DNA of 64,000 bases from Leishmania mexicana MHOM/GT/2001/U1103 (GCF_000234665.1 NC_018320.1:434001-498000), one strand, 5' to 3'; shown: positions 1-9,177, counted from the stretch's first letter. The notes: a model not told the origin generated them from the letters alone. Program-made: numbers and translations.

Positions 1-743
1 TCGTTTCACCTACGATCATCATCAGCGCCTTCGCCAGGTCGGTGCTTGTCTTCCGCCGCCTGTGGCGCTGAGGAGTGTATGACATTCATTAAGCTCGTTA
101 AACAACGAAAGGAAAGCATAGACATGCACACATCTTCTTGCAGTCTTTTATGTTGCCCGCATCGCTCGATAGATGCCTCTCGGCACCCTCTTCCCGTGGC
201 TGGGTTGGCGTGCGCACACAGGAGGTGAAGGTGGGTGGGCGTGGTGGGCACGCCAGAACGTGTGTGTGTGTGTGTGTGACACCTCAGTCACACTCGGTGA
301 GCTGTCCGCGCGCGCAAAGTGTTCTACACTCCCCTCACCTTCCATGGACACCAATCACGTGCGATTCAACACGTCCGTGGCTCTCTGCCTCTTGCTCGCT
401 CGCTCACTCCCCACGCCACCCCTCCTCCATCGACCTCTCCGTGTCTCCGTGTGTGTGTGCTCAGTCGCGCGCAGAACGTAGATGAACCTCCCCCAATATA
501 CATATATATATACACACATGTTTACTGGGTGCATAGTCTGTTGCTGACGCGCGCCCTACGGAGCGCGTGCGGTCGTTTGCGTGACGCGCGAGCGTCAGCG
601 GCTGTCAGCCATGCCTGCGTCGTCTCGGCATGCGGGCCGGCAGCGCCACCGAAGCTAGCAGGGCGGACTAGTGCACGACAGCAACGGCCGGCGAGACGTG
701 GCCATTCACCGGATCTACTCCTCCAACTCCCACGCACCGACGC
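1..743. other. Intergenic region with no supported gene
   Basis: No reading frame here has convincing protein-like sequence. Visible content is simple repeats: a TG run at 260-278 and an alternating TA/CA tract near 497-520. The C/T-rich character of 330-460 on the plus strand agrees with rightward transcription. Confidence 0.6.
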
Positions 744-1646
744 GTGCTGGGCTGCCGCATCGTCGTATGCATTTTCACCCTCGTCGCCCTTGTGCTGGAC
801 GTAGGGAGGCAGCTAGTCACCTACCGCCGGGCCACCGGCATGAAAGCGGTCACCCACCACTCGGTGTGGCCGATCAAGAAGACGAGGTGCACATGGGAGA
901 AGGACACAGCCACGGCAGGAGAACACCGGCGAGGCGCTTCTGGCCAGCCCCCCCCCCCGGCTGCCCTCATCGGCTTTATCTTTTTCCTCTTCGCACCCGT
1001 TTGCGCCCTCGTATTGGACTCGCGGCGAGCGACCAGCGCCGCTCGGGGAAGGGGGGAGGCGCTGGCACGCTGCAACCTGCTGCCTAAAAGCACGGCGCAG
1101 GGAGAAGAGAGGGGGCAGCGCCGTTGCACAACGGCGGCGAGCGTGGCCGTGACAGCCGCAACACCGAGTCCAACTTCTTTCCGTGCGCCAACTCGCGCAT
1201 CTCGAGCAGTGGTCCAGTGACGAGGGTGCCCCTCACGAGACACGCGAGGCGCAGCCGCGCAAGCTGGATAAGGGATCTGGCCATTTTCTACCCTCACCAC
1301 GCTCACCTGTGCTGCTGTATGTGGCCTGGTGGCCGGCATCATGGCGGCCTCGCACAACAACAGCGAGGTTCGCGAGGGCGACGGCACGACACGCCTCGCC
1401 GCCGGCGTTGTCTTATTCATTGTGGCCATGATTATCACCCTCGTCACGGCTATCGCGCTGCCTGACCCAACCGAGACGCGGCTGCACCTCAGCTGCCCTT
1501 CTGTGGTGGAGGAGAGTCGCCTAACGGTGCTGCGTGGGAGCGCGGATGAAGAGGAGGCGCAGGTGGCAACGCAGGTGATGCGGGCATTGATGGGGATGAC
1601 GCTGCGACAGAGAAATGGTGTCGAGGCGAAAGGCAAGCGGTGCTGA
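744..1646 (+). pseudogene. Broken amastin-like surface protein gene
   Basis: Two pieces lie in one reading frame, interrupted by stops at 1218-1220 and 1269-1271. The first piece begins with a hydrophobic segment (LGCRIVVCIFTLVALVL), followed by VWPIKKTRC, which recalls the amastin signature with W-G-x-K-x-D-C. A second hydrophobic stretch lies near 961-1010. The last piece gives two membrane segments (around LTCAAVCGLVAGIMAA and LAAGVVLFIVAMIITLVTAI), resembling amastin segments 3 and 4. No ATG precedes the first membrane segment in this frame; the first in-frame ATG is at 840, inside the product. Amastins are four-helix surface glycoproteins of trypanosomatids. The family call rests on the order of membrane segments and the short Trp/Lys/Cys motif. 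A small functional two-helix protein from the last piece alone is possible but less likely. Confidence 0.45.
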
Positions 1647-2229
1647 TCAGCACCACACTCCATCCAGCAACCCCCCCACATGGACTATGATTCCCAAGTC
1701 GCACAGGAGCACATCAGCGCTGGTGATGTCGGAGGCATGACTGTGGCGCAGGGCATCCTGATCGCTATACCCGCCCCCTCCCCCCGCGGCTATCTTGCAA
1801 GCGAATGGTCGCTACCACTACCTGTCCGCACAGCAGGCCCCTCTTCCTCCGCCTAAGAGAGAGCCCGAGAGTACACAGCCGACGCCTGCTACCAGCTTCC
1901 CGCCGCAGTCCTCCCACGTCAACGACAATCCAAAGATGCTGGGTTAGCTCAACAGAGGAGCAGGAGGGAGGGGGGGGCACACGTCCTCTTCTCCAGCATC
2001 TTCTCGTCTGCGCACGCGCTCGTGTCTGCCTCCGCATGCGTGTGTGGCCGGTGATCCTTAGCGCGTCTTTCGAGACCCTGCCGAGCGCAGGCACGCACGT
2101 ACGCGTAGCCCACGTGGAAAGCAGTCACTACTCATGAGAGGGGATGTCCCGCCGCCGCGATCGGCGGTGTACACGTCTGCCTTTTCCCGTTCACATTCCT
2201 GTCCAGCTCTTGTGTCAGTGAGGGGTGGT

Positions 2230-2261
<32 letters not shown>

Positions 2262-2756
2262 GGAGGGGGGCATTGCGGCTTCTCCTGAGCCTGCATGGCT
2301 TTGGGAGGTGTGTGTGTGTGCGTGTGTGGACCAACACGAACTTTGTCAGTGAGCCAGCGAGGTGGAACAAACGTGTGCCAGACACGAGAACATATGGTTA
2401 TGGAGAGGAGGGCCCTTGACCGGGATGGACCGTCCTCCGTCCATCTCTCCGCATGGCGTGAGACCTCGCTCGGAGCGGCGCCGCTTTGGCCTTTTTTGCA
2501 TCCTTTCCCGTCCTTTGCCTTCACTCGCCACCCCTGCTTACCCATCCAATCAACCGCGCCGGTGACCCAGGAGGGGGGAGGGGGAGGGAGGGGAGGCTCC
2601 AGGGTGATGGTGATGGTGGAAAGGACACCGCTTTTTTTGTGTGTGTGTGTGGGGGGGAAGGACTCGTGAGAACGATCGGTAGTCGTCGGTGCTGGAATGG
2701 TGTACGAGTCGCCCCCCCCCCCCCCGCTGCACGGCGCTCTTTGCCAGCGTCTCCGT
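1647..2756. other. Intergenic region, microsatellites only
   Basis: No convincing gene. It contains a ten-unit CAG run at 2231-2260, TG tracts near 2310-2325 and 2638-2650, and G- or C-homopolymers near 2575-2600 and 2712-2725. It would serve as the 3' flank of the amastin-like relic and the upstream spacer of the next gene. Confidence 0.6.
2231..2260. repeat. (CAG)10 microsatellite
   Basis: Ten uninterrupted CAG units, followed by a G-rich stretch. It lies outside any supported coding region, so a polyglutamine reading is not supported. Confidence 0.9.
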
Positions 2757-2890
2757 TCTTCTTGTGTGCCTCTCTCTCTCACCCACTCTCTCTCTCGCCT
2801 CGCTCTGTCGCCGCCTCCCCCCCTCCCTCTCCCACCCGTGGTTGTGCACTCGGTATACGCGGATGCCCCGGCTCACTGGCGCACCTGCAG
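2757..2890 (+). promoter_or_regulatory. Polypyrimidine tract and trans-splice acceptor for the 2970 gene
   Basis: A long C/T-rich run (about 2757-2845) is followed by no AG until 2889-2890. This is the layout expected of a spliced-leader acceptor site. It would give a 5' UTR of about 79 nt before the ATG at 2970. The site is read from the sequence and not mapped. Confidence 0.6.
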
Positions 2891-2969
2891 TTCTCCACTC
2901 GTTGTCGCCCGCTGCGGAGGTGAAGGGCGCACACATCCCCTCCCCCTTCCTGTCCTCTCTGCGTCTCAC

Positions 2970-3434
2970 ATGCGAAGGCTCTCCGGCTCGTCCACGGCGT
3001 CCTCTGCCCACGAAGCAGCTGATCCCGGGAGCGGCGACGTGGACATGGCGGGGGTGCAGGTGCTGGAGAGCAGCGTGGATTTCATGTCACTTTTCTACTG
3101 CCACCTCACTTCTTGTCCGCCGCACGGGCCGTTTGTGTACTACGCCGCCATGACGCTTGTGAGGCGTGCGAAGCGGCGGTACGGCGCCAGCGGCAGCAAC
3201 AGCGTCACGGACGCGGACGTCTTCAGCGCCTATGCGTCGTGGAGCAACGACGCGATGGGTGCGGACGGCACAGCCGCGGTGCTCCGCGCGCTGACGATCC
3301 CGAATGTGATGGCGCTGATCGAGAAGCGCTATGACACGACACACTTGTCGAACTGGCCGCTTCTGTACGTGCCGGCAGAGATACGCAGCGCGGATGTGGA
3401 CGCCCTGATACAGCAGCAGCCGCAGCAGGGGTAG
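2970..3434 (+). CDS. Unidentified conserved-looking protein, 154 aa
   Basis: I do not recognise this protein. It has a Ser/Ala-rich N-terminus of about 30 residues, then a compact, mostly helical-looking body with the segments SVDFMSLFYCHL and FVYYAAMTLVRRAKRRYG, and a Gln-rich end. There is no signal peptide or clear membrane span. The start is placed at ATG 2970 because it is the first in-frame ATG after the strong splice acceptor at 2890; a second ATG at residue 26 (MAGVQVL) is a possible alternative. It lies in the same rightward unit as the tRNA-binding protein downstream, 700 bases away. That it is a real gene is supported by the splice signal, the GC-rich third positions and the balanced amino-acid composition after residue 30. 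Confidence 0.7.
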   Translation: MRRLSGSSTASSAHEAADPGSGDVDMAGVQVLESSVDFMSLFYCHLTSCPPHGPFVYYAAMTLVRRAKRRYGASGSNSVTDADVFSAYASWSNDAMGADGTAAVLRALTIPNVMALIEKRYDTTHLSNWPLLYVPAEIRSADVDALIQQQPQQG

Positions 3435-4134
3435 TGAAGCGCAGTTGTGGAGCTAGGTGTTAACGCCTTGCAGTGTTGTTGCTGCAGCGGAAAAGGGGGA
3501 CGCTGAGAGGGTAGCGGTTGTGTTCTCCGTTGACCCTTGACCGTGTGTGGCGTCTCCCTCCCTCGGCCTTCGAAGGCCGAAGCCAGAGCGGATGAGACCC
3601 GCGCAGAAGACCCAGGGAACGCAAGGAAAAGAGAAAAAAAAAGATGGAGGCAGCAGCATTGCATGTGCGGTGGGAGAATGGCAGCGTCTCGTGCAGACCA
3701 GCCATCCTCCTCCTCCTCCTCCTCACACCCACACCCACACCAACTCCAACAGGCAGAAGGAGCATGCCCACGCCTCCAGCGTTGTGCCTCCTGCCCCTCT
3801 CTCTGTGTCCATGCCGCTCCCACCCTCCTCCAGCGGCATCTCTCACTCCTTCGCACCTCGTCTTTCTTCGCGTCTCACACTCTCTCTCTCCGCTTGGGTG
3901 GATGCGTCACTCGCTCGCACTCCCTGCGCCGCGCTCCTGCGACGCTCGCTGACCCGGCACCGCTGCTGTGTCTTCTCTTGTGCTCCATTGCTTGCCCTCC
4001 CCAGTTGCTGGCTGCCTCCAATCTCTAGCCGATCACTCGACCGCACACTGTCACACAACACTTCGGCTTTGCAACCTTGCCTGCCGTTACGCCAATCCTC
4101 CCCAGTAAAGCTCACACAGACACGCCCACGCACG
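3435..4134 (+). other. Intergenic spacer with splice signals
   Basis: Between the two rightward genes. It holds a TCC run near 3705-3725, an ACCCAC repeat near 3725-3745 and, from about 3835, the pyrimidine tract of the downstream gene. No gene is supported. Confidence 0.6.
3837..4004 (+). promoter_or_regulatory. Polypyrimidine region and trans-splice acceptor for the 4135 gene
   Basis: C/T-rich sequence free of AG from about 3837 ends at CCCCAG, with the AG at 4003-4004. Use of this AG would leave a 130-nt 5' UTR before ATG 4135. Inferred from sequence layout only. Confidence 0.55.
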
Positions 4135-4848
4135 ATGGCCTCGCACGCTGAGGGACGTCTGCTGCGCCGCTCGGTGCCCTACGTGGAGTCGTGGATCGCG
4201 GAGCTGGCCCCCAAGCCTGCCGCCCTTGCCGCCGGTGCCGCTCCTGCTCCGAAGGGCAAGGCGAAGGGTGGCGCTGCGTCGACTGGCACTGAGAACGCCA
4301 CGGCCATGTCGCGCTGCTGCTTCGCGGTCGGCAAGGTGCTGGAGGTGTCGCGCCACCCGGAGAGCGAGAAGCTGTACATCGAGAAGATTGACCTCGGCGC
4401 GGAGTTGAACACGCTGAGCAACAACGAACCGCGCACGATCCTCAGTGGATTGCAGGAGTTTGTAAAGGAGGAGGACTTCGTGAACCGCCTCGTGCTCGTG
4501 ATTGCGAACCTGGAGCCGCGCAAGATTGGGGGCATTCCGTCCGCTGGCATGGTGCTGTGCGCCTCCACCGGCGAGGACCCGCACGACCCCGCGTCGGCTG
4601 GTCAGGGGGAGCGCAAGGTGGTGCTGCTGGACATCCCGGAGGGGACGGCCGTCGGGGAGCGTGTGGTGTTCGAGGGGCACGACATGCCGTACGAGCCGGT
4701 GCTGAAGAAAAAGCTTGCCAAGAACTTTGAAGAGGTTATGAAGGATGTGCGCAGCAGCGCCGACGGCGTGGTGTGCTGGCAGGGGAAGCCTTTCCAGACC
4801 TCGGCCGGCGTCATCAAGGCATCCTTGTGCAACGCTCGTATCTCGTAA
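4135..4848 (+). CDS. EMAPII/Arc1p-type tRNA-binding-domain protein, 237 aa
   Basis: This is an auxiliary tRNA-binding protein of the kind that joins multi-aminoacyl-tRNA-synthetase complexes. The N-terminal 55 residues are an Ala/Lys/Gly-rich linker after a short helical start. From about residue 60 comes the OB-fold tRNA-binding domain, with VGKVLEVSRHPESEKLY, an ILSGL strand and VIANLEPRKIGGIPSAGM, all standard for the family. The end (LLDIPEGTAVGERVVFEG through the FQTSAGV segment) resembles the EMAPII-specific C-terminal extension found in human AIMP1 and TyrRS. The length suits a free-standing cofactor with no catalytic domain. A T. brucei homologue type is known as MCP2 of the synthetase complex; orthology is inferred. 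The start at 4135 is the first ATG after the splice acceptor and precedes the conserved body. It is the last rightward gene before the strand switch. Confidence 0.92.
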   Translation: MASHAEGRLLRRSVPYVESWIAELAPKPAALAAGAAPAPKGKAKGGAASTGTENATAMSRCCFAVGKVLEVSRHPESEKLYIEKIDLGAELNTLSNNEPRTILSGLQEFVKEEDFVNRLVLVIANLEPRKIGGIPSAGMVLCASTGEDPHDPASAGQGERKVVLLDIPEGTAVGERVVFEGHDMPYEPVLKKKLAKNFEEVMKDVRSSADGVVCWQGKPFQTSAGVIKASLCNARIS

Positions 4849-5262
4849 CCACAGAATAAGTGGAAGAAGAGGAAGAGGAAGAGGGAAGGTGACGTGTGGG
4901 TGTGCTCGTGTGTGTGCGTCGCGCGGAAAAGGCCGCACGCCCTTTCCCTTCCCAAACACTAGGGCTCTTGTCGCCTCCCTTTAAAAGCATCTTGCCACTG
5001 ACTGTCCCCCCCGCCGCCCCGCCCACACACACACACGTCGAAGGCAACGAGAAAGAGAGGGCCTGCGCTGGCAAGACCAGTGCGCGCGCGTTTCGGCATT
5101 CGCCCGCCTCCGTCCTGCTCTGTCGGGTTTGGGCGATCCATATATCCTGTGTCCGACGCAACGCGCGCCACAACAAACATCGACACGCCCCCACCTTCAC
5201 ACGCCCCCCTTCGACGAACGCGCGCCTTCCTCGTGCTTTGGCGACGTGCTCGGGGAAAAAGT
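4849..5262. other. Convergent strand-switch region, left part
   Basis: Rightward genes end at 4848 and the leftward block ends at 5802, so transcription converges here. The stretch holds a GGAAGA-type purine repeat near 4861-4890, TG/CA tracts and no supported protein gene. In Leishmania such regions are sites of polymerase II termination and base J; neither can be seen in sequence. Confidence 0.65.
5256..5260 (-). terminator. Polymerase III terminator of tRNA-Gln
   Basis: Five consecutive A residues on the plus strand read TTTTT on the minus strand, two bases past the mature 3' end of the tRNA. This is a standard polymerase III stop signal. Confidence 0.8.
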
Positions 5263-5334
5263 CACTCCTACCTGGACTCGAACCAGGGTTATCGGATTCA
5301 GAGTCCGAGGTGATAACCGCTACACTATAGGAGC
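5263..5334 (-). tRNA. tRNA-Gln(CUG)
   Basis: The minus strand folds as a 72-nt cloverleaf. The acceptor arm is GCTCCTA with TAGGAGT (a G-U first pair, then six Watson-Crick pairs). The D stem is GTG/CAC. The anticodon arm is TCGGA-CTCTGAA-TCCGA, with anticodon CTG at loop positions 34-36. The variable loop has 4 nt, and the T arm is CCTGG-TTCGAGT-CCAGG. The discriminator base is G73, and no CCA is encoded. The weak first pair and G73 fit known glutamine identity elements (established for E. coli). A T5 terminator follows. The gene sits alone in the convergent strand-switch region, a usual home for trypanosomatid tRNA genes. Confidence 0.95.
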
Positions 5335-5801
5335 GCTCGTGAAAAAAACGGCGACTGGGTTTGGCGGCGTGGCCTCGTCCGCCGCCAAGCCCCTGCCTGG
5401 GCCAGGGCCGAGAATTGGGCCGGCGTGCGTTGGTCCCCAGGGCCTTTCCGGCGAGGTTGGGGGGGGCGCGCGGCTCGGCGGCCATGGCGGGGGGAGGGGG
5501 GCTTTTTGATGCATGTTTTCGGCGTGGCTGGCTGCATTGTTCTTCGTATGGTGTGGCGCATCGGTGTCCTTCAGTACGGGCGCGCACGCGCCACGAGCTG
5601 CACCGCAAGCGGTGTGTGTGTGCGTGTGTGGGGCGGAGGGGGGTGGGCAGGGGACTCCCCGGACTCGTTCAACGCCACGGAACGCTTAGGCGTCGGCCGT
5701 GTCGGTGCAACAGCGAGGGCATATACCGGAGCAACAAATGGCAAGAGAAGAAAAGAGGCGACTCGAGTAAAATACACAGCGCGGTGAGGTCGTGCAGCCG
5801 C
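5335..5801. other. Convergent strand-switch region, right part
   Basis: Upstream of the tRNA and downstream of the WW-protein stop codon. It includes CCTGGGCCAGGG-like palindromic GC-rich sequence near 5392-5408, G-rich runs near 5460-5505 and a TG tract near 5612-5630. No gene is supported. Confidence 0.6.
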
Positions 5802-7751
5802 TCAAACCAGCGGCCGCTCCCACGAGGTCGTCTTGGTTACGTGGTTGATATAGAAGGTGCGACCAGTGCCGGGATCGACACGCGCCTCCCACGGTGGCGG
5901 CAGCGCTACCGCCCCGCCCTGCATCGGCGACGGCGCATTCGGCGGCGAAGGCGCCTGTACCGCCGGCTTTGGCCTGGTCCAGCTCGTCTGCCGCGTCCTG
6001 TCATTGACGTAAAAGGTGCGGCCGGTGGCAGGGTCGACACGCGGCACCCAGTCGCCGTCACCGCACGCCTCAGGGTTTCCGCTAGACGGCCTCACCGCGG
6101 GTGCCACTGCCGGTCGCTCCCACGACGTCGTCTTGGTTTCGTGGTTGATATAGAAGGTCCGACCAGTGCGAGGGTCTACGCGGGCCTCCCACATCGCCGG
6201 CAGCGCCATCGCGCCACCGCCACTGGCATGGGAGCCGACGTTCGCGGCGCTTGGCGGGGCCGCGACACTCGGCTGTGGACGCTCCCACGTCGTCGTCTTC
6301 GATTTGTGGTCAACGTAAAACGTGCGCCCAGTCTTCGGGTCCGTGCGCTCTTCCCAGCCGTCCGGCAGCGCACTGTTCAGCTGCGGCTGCAGTCGCGCCG
6401 CGCGCCACGCCTGCACCTGCTCCTCCAGCTCCAACTGCTTCTGTGGCCCCAGCGGGTGCTGCCACGTCGAGTGGGTCCGCCCCGTTGTGTCTGTGTACGC
6501 GTAGTAGTGGCGCTGCCGCGCTGCATCGTAGACGAGGGCCCACTCGACTGGCAGGGTGGTGGACACCATCGGCTCACCAAGAGACACCGCCGCGCCCGCG
6601 ACACCGTTGGCGGTAGAGACAGACGACGTGCTCAGCGGTGGCGGCATCGCTGATGGCGGTGAGGCGTGCTGCACCACCGCCGGTGGGGACGTGGTGGTAG
6701 TGACGGTGTGCAGCGGGCCTGTCTCAAAGAATGAGGGCGCAGGTGTTGCTGCTGCTGCTGATGCTGCAGAGGCGGTGAAGGGCGGCGCGGGTACGCTCGC
6801 CCGGTCCAGCGGCTTCACCGTTGCCGGCGCCCGCGGGAGCGGGAGCTGGTCCTTATCGACGATGCCGCTGGAGGATGCGTTGCTGCTGCTGTGAGAGGCT
6901 GCCGCCGTCGGCTGTGGCCCGTTGGGTGGCGCAAACAGTTCAGGCACCGTGGGCGCCGGAGGTGGGGCCACAGCGGCGACGGCTGTCGATGCTTTCGGCA
7001 TCACGACCGTTGCTTCGCTGCCGGTGGTCGACTTCTGCTGCTGCAGGCGCACCTGCAGCGCCTTCAGCTCTGTCAGCGCGGAGACGGACAGGTTGCCCTT
7101 CTCCTGCTGCTGCACCAGCTCCAAGGCAGCGACAGCGGCCTCTGTGCTTGGCAGAAACGTGACGCCGTCGTGCCTCGCCATTGTCGCCACGCCACCCGTT
7201 GCGCCGTACCGCGCTGACGCGTAGCCGAGCAGCTCCTCAGCCACCTCATCGCCCTCGTACACAGTAAACACAATCTCGCCACCCTCCCGCGACGCGATCA
7301 GCTCCATCGCCGTGGAGAGATACGCGTTGGGCGTGACGAGACAGAAGGCATGCGCACCCTGGCCATGGGAGGCGACAGTGCTGTTACCGGCGCTGAAGCC
7401 GCCGCCTCCGGTGGGCAGCAGCGACAACTGCAGCAGCTTCGTGCACAACGCGGCGTCGACCGGGGTGCCGGGGCGGCCGTGGATGCTCTCCAGGACGTGC
7501 GTCTGGAAGCGCAGGCGGCGCAGGGTGGAGATGACGAACATGCGCGGCCCCTCCTCGAGCCCTTTAATGAGCGCAGAGGAGAAGAATATGATACGGGAGA
7601 CGAGGGCCGTCACCGCGGTGTCGGCACCAACTGGCTGCAGCAGCTGTTGTTCAATCGCCGTCATGAGCCGCTCCACCGCCGCCCTCACGTCCTCCTCCGA
7701 GGTGGGTCGGAAGCCGCTGAGTAAATAGTCGCCATCAACAAGAAGGTGCAT
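5802..7751 (-). CDS. NYN-like domain protein with five WW domains, 649 aa
   Basis: The C-terminal 250 residues hold five WW modules, at about 400-434, 462-493, 517-547, 566-595 and 618-648. Each has the paired aromatic/Trp positions (for example WEARVDPRTGRTFY then TTSWERP). WW domains bind proline-rich peptides. The first 215 residues look like an NYN/LabA (DUF88) fold: a first strand LLVDGD with an acidic residue (D6), the segment GTPVDAAL with D99, and a strand AFCLVTPNAYL where active members carry an SGDSDF-like motif. The third acidic position is therefore missing and nuclease activity is doubtful. Residues 240-400 are a Pro/Ala/Ser-rich linker. The start ATG at 7751 precedes the first strand directly; the open frame upstream is low-complexity. 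It is the last gene of the leftward block. The WW calls are secure; the NYN call is by motif order only. Confidence 0.9.
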   Translation of the reverse strand: MHLLVDGDYLLSGFRPTSEEDVRAAVERLMTAIEQQLLQPVGADTAVTALVSRIIFFSSALIKGLEEGPRMFVISTLRRLRFQTHVLESIHGRPGTPVDAALCTKLLQLSLLPTGGGGFSAGNSTVASHGQGAHAFCLVTPNAYLSTAMELIASREGGEIVFTVYEGDEVAEELLGYASARYGATGGVATMARHDGVTFLPSTEAAVAALELVQQQEKGNLSVSALTELKALQVRLQQQKSTTGSEATVVMPKASTAVAAVAPPPAPTVPELFAPPNGPQPTAAASHSSSNASSSGIVDKDQLPLPRAPATVKPLDRASVPAPPFTASAASAAAATPAPSFFETGPLHTVTTTTSPPAVVQHASPPSAMPPPLSTSSVSTANGVAGAAVSLGEPMVSTTLPVEWALVYDAARQRHYYAYTDTTGRTHSTWQHPLGPQKQLELEEQVQAWRAARLQPQLNSALPDGWEERTDPKTGRTFYVDHKSKTTTWERPQPSVAAPPSAANVGSHASGGGAMALPAMWEARVDPRTGRTFYINHETKTTSWERPAVAPAVRPSSGNPEACGDGDWVPRVDPATGRTFYVNDRTRQTSWTRPKPAVQAPSPPNAPSPMQGGAVALPPPWEARVDPGTGRTFYINHVTKTTSWERPLV

Positions 7752-8838
7752 GGTGTTGGTGATCACGATGAGCCACGCTGCTTGACAGGGGAACGCAGCG
7801 GCAGACGGAGTGGGGGACGGCACGCAGTGCTGCGATGGCGGTGAGGAGGAAAGTGTGGCGGCGATGAAGGCAGAGAGGGAGGAGAGGGGGGTGAGGGAGC
7901 AAGAGGCGGGCGGAACATGCAGCACGCCCGCCAGTAGCAACGACGCCACAGAAACCAGAAGGGGAGTGGGAGGGGGAGGGGAGATATATATATCCGTCAA
8001 TGCCTTGTGGTTAGGGAGGGATGGCGTGTGTGTGTGTGCGCGGAGGGTTAGGAGGGGGGAGGGGTATGTGTGTGTGTGCGCTCGACGTAGCAGCACTGTC
8101 GCAGAAAGCGCGAGGTGGTGGGTCGGTGGTGGTGGATGGATGATCGCAGGGGACTGGGTGTTGTGGTGGTGCTGCTGCTGCACGTGAAAGATAATACAGG
8201 GAGAGAGAGGGGCTGAGGGGGTAGGGGGGGAGGGGGGATGCTTTTACGTTGGGAAGGACCTTCGAGCCACATGTTCGCGCCGTCAGGACCATTAGGGACG
8301 AGGACGAGCGAGCGAGCGAGCGAGGGGGTGGGGGAGGCGACCAATTCGGTGAAGCCGCGGATGAGAGCGGCACGAATTCATGAGCGTCTGCAAAGAAACC
8401 GGAAAGGCGCGCGCAAGCACAGATCGGCCTGATGAGGGTGGTGGTGGCGGACGAGAAGCACGCGACTGCTCGCACTCCCATCATACCCTCCACAACCGTG
8501 TGGGTGTGTGCGCCACGCCTTCACTGCCGCACAACCGCCTGCGGAGGAGATGTCTTCTACACGGACGTTCGCCCTTTTGCAGCGGTCCGCTTGAGGCTCG
8601 CGCGTGGGGGGAGGGGAGGGGTTGTTCGAGTGTCGTGTGCAGGAGCCAAGGGCATACACGCGACTGTGCGCGCTTCTCAGTAACACATATGAACGCTCCC
8701 GCATGAAGTTGGGCAGCGCTACACTTGCCTCTCCCGCCTCTCACTCGCCAGATCCACCACGCCAACGGAGTGGTGAAGCAGTGCAGGAGCACAGGGAACC
8801 GTTTCTGTTGGTGTCGCGTCGTTTTGACGTCGTCGCCG
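7752..8838 (-). other. Intergenic region upstream of the WW-protein gene
   Basis: The plus strand is G/A-rich (for example 7840-7920 and 7963-7982), so the transcribed strand is pyrimidine-rich as needed for trans-splicing. It also holds a TATATATA run near 7984-7992, TG tracts near 8026-8040 and 8067-8080, and a GAGC tetranucleotide run near 8306-8325. No gene is supported. Confidence 0.6.
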
Positions 8839-9177
8839 CTACGCGTCCGAGCCACTTTCGCTCTCGAAGTCGTCCCTGTCCGAGTCGGCGCGGGCGCGTT
8901 TTCGCTCACTGCCGGCGGCTGTCTTGAAGGGGCCCAGCCACAACTGCACCTCTTCCTCCACTGCCTCTGCGTACTTCTCGTTGATGAACAACATCTGCGC
9001 CGCCGGCGACGAGGCTGCGCTGGTGTTTTGGAAGATCACGGACACACTCCCTCGGTTGGCGTCGGAGTTGCCGATCCGCAGCAGCATCTCAAGCGCGGAC
9101 GGGTCACGACACGTCACCGTCGCCCCGCGCTCCGCCTCCACACCCATGAGCAATGCTTTCAACTGCACATCCGCCAT
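8839..9177 (-). CDS. Small unidentified protein with acidic tail, 112 aa
   Basis: I cannot assign a family. The first 85 residues are a compact alpha/beta-looking region (VQLKALLMGV, VTCRDPSALEMLLRIG, SVSVIFQ, AQMLFINEKYAEAVEEEVQLWLG). A short basic cluster follows (SERKRARADS, resembling a nuclear localisation signal), then an acidic Ser-rich tail (DFESESGSDA). There is no signal peptide or membrane span. ATG 9177 is chosen because conserved-looking sequence starts there; an upstream in-frame extension adds only five residues. Composition and balance suggest a real nuclear protein. It lies between the WW protein and a repeat element. Confidence 0.65.
   Translation of the reverse strand: MADVQLKALLMGVEAERGATVTCRDPSALEMLLRIGNSDANRGSVSVIFQNTSAASSPAAQMLFINEKYAEAVEEEVQLWLGPFKTAAGSERKRARADSDRDDFESESGSDA

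Noticed and set aside
5361..6653. Plus-strand open frame of 430 codons over the strand-switch region and WW gene
   Set aside because: It covers the WW-encoding DNA in antisense and is Arg-rich low-complexity; the WW domains on the other strand are certain.
7752..8183. N-terminal extension of the WW protein to 8183
   Set aside because: The extra 144 residues are His/Pro/Ser repeats from spacer DNA; the first conserved strand starts right at Met 7751.
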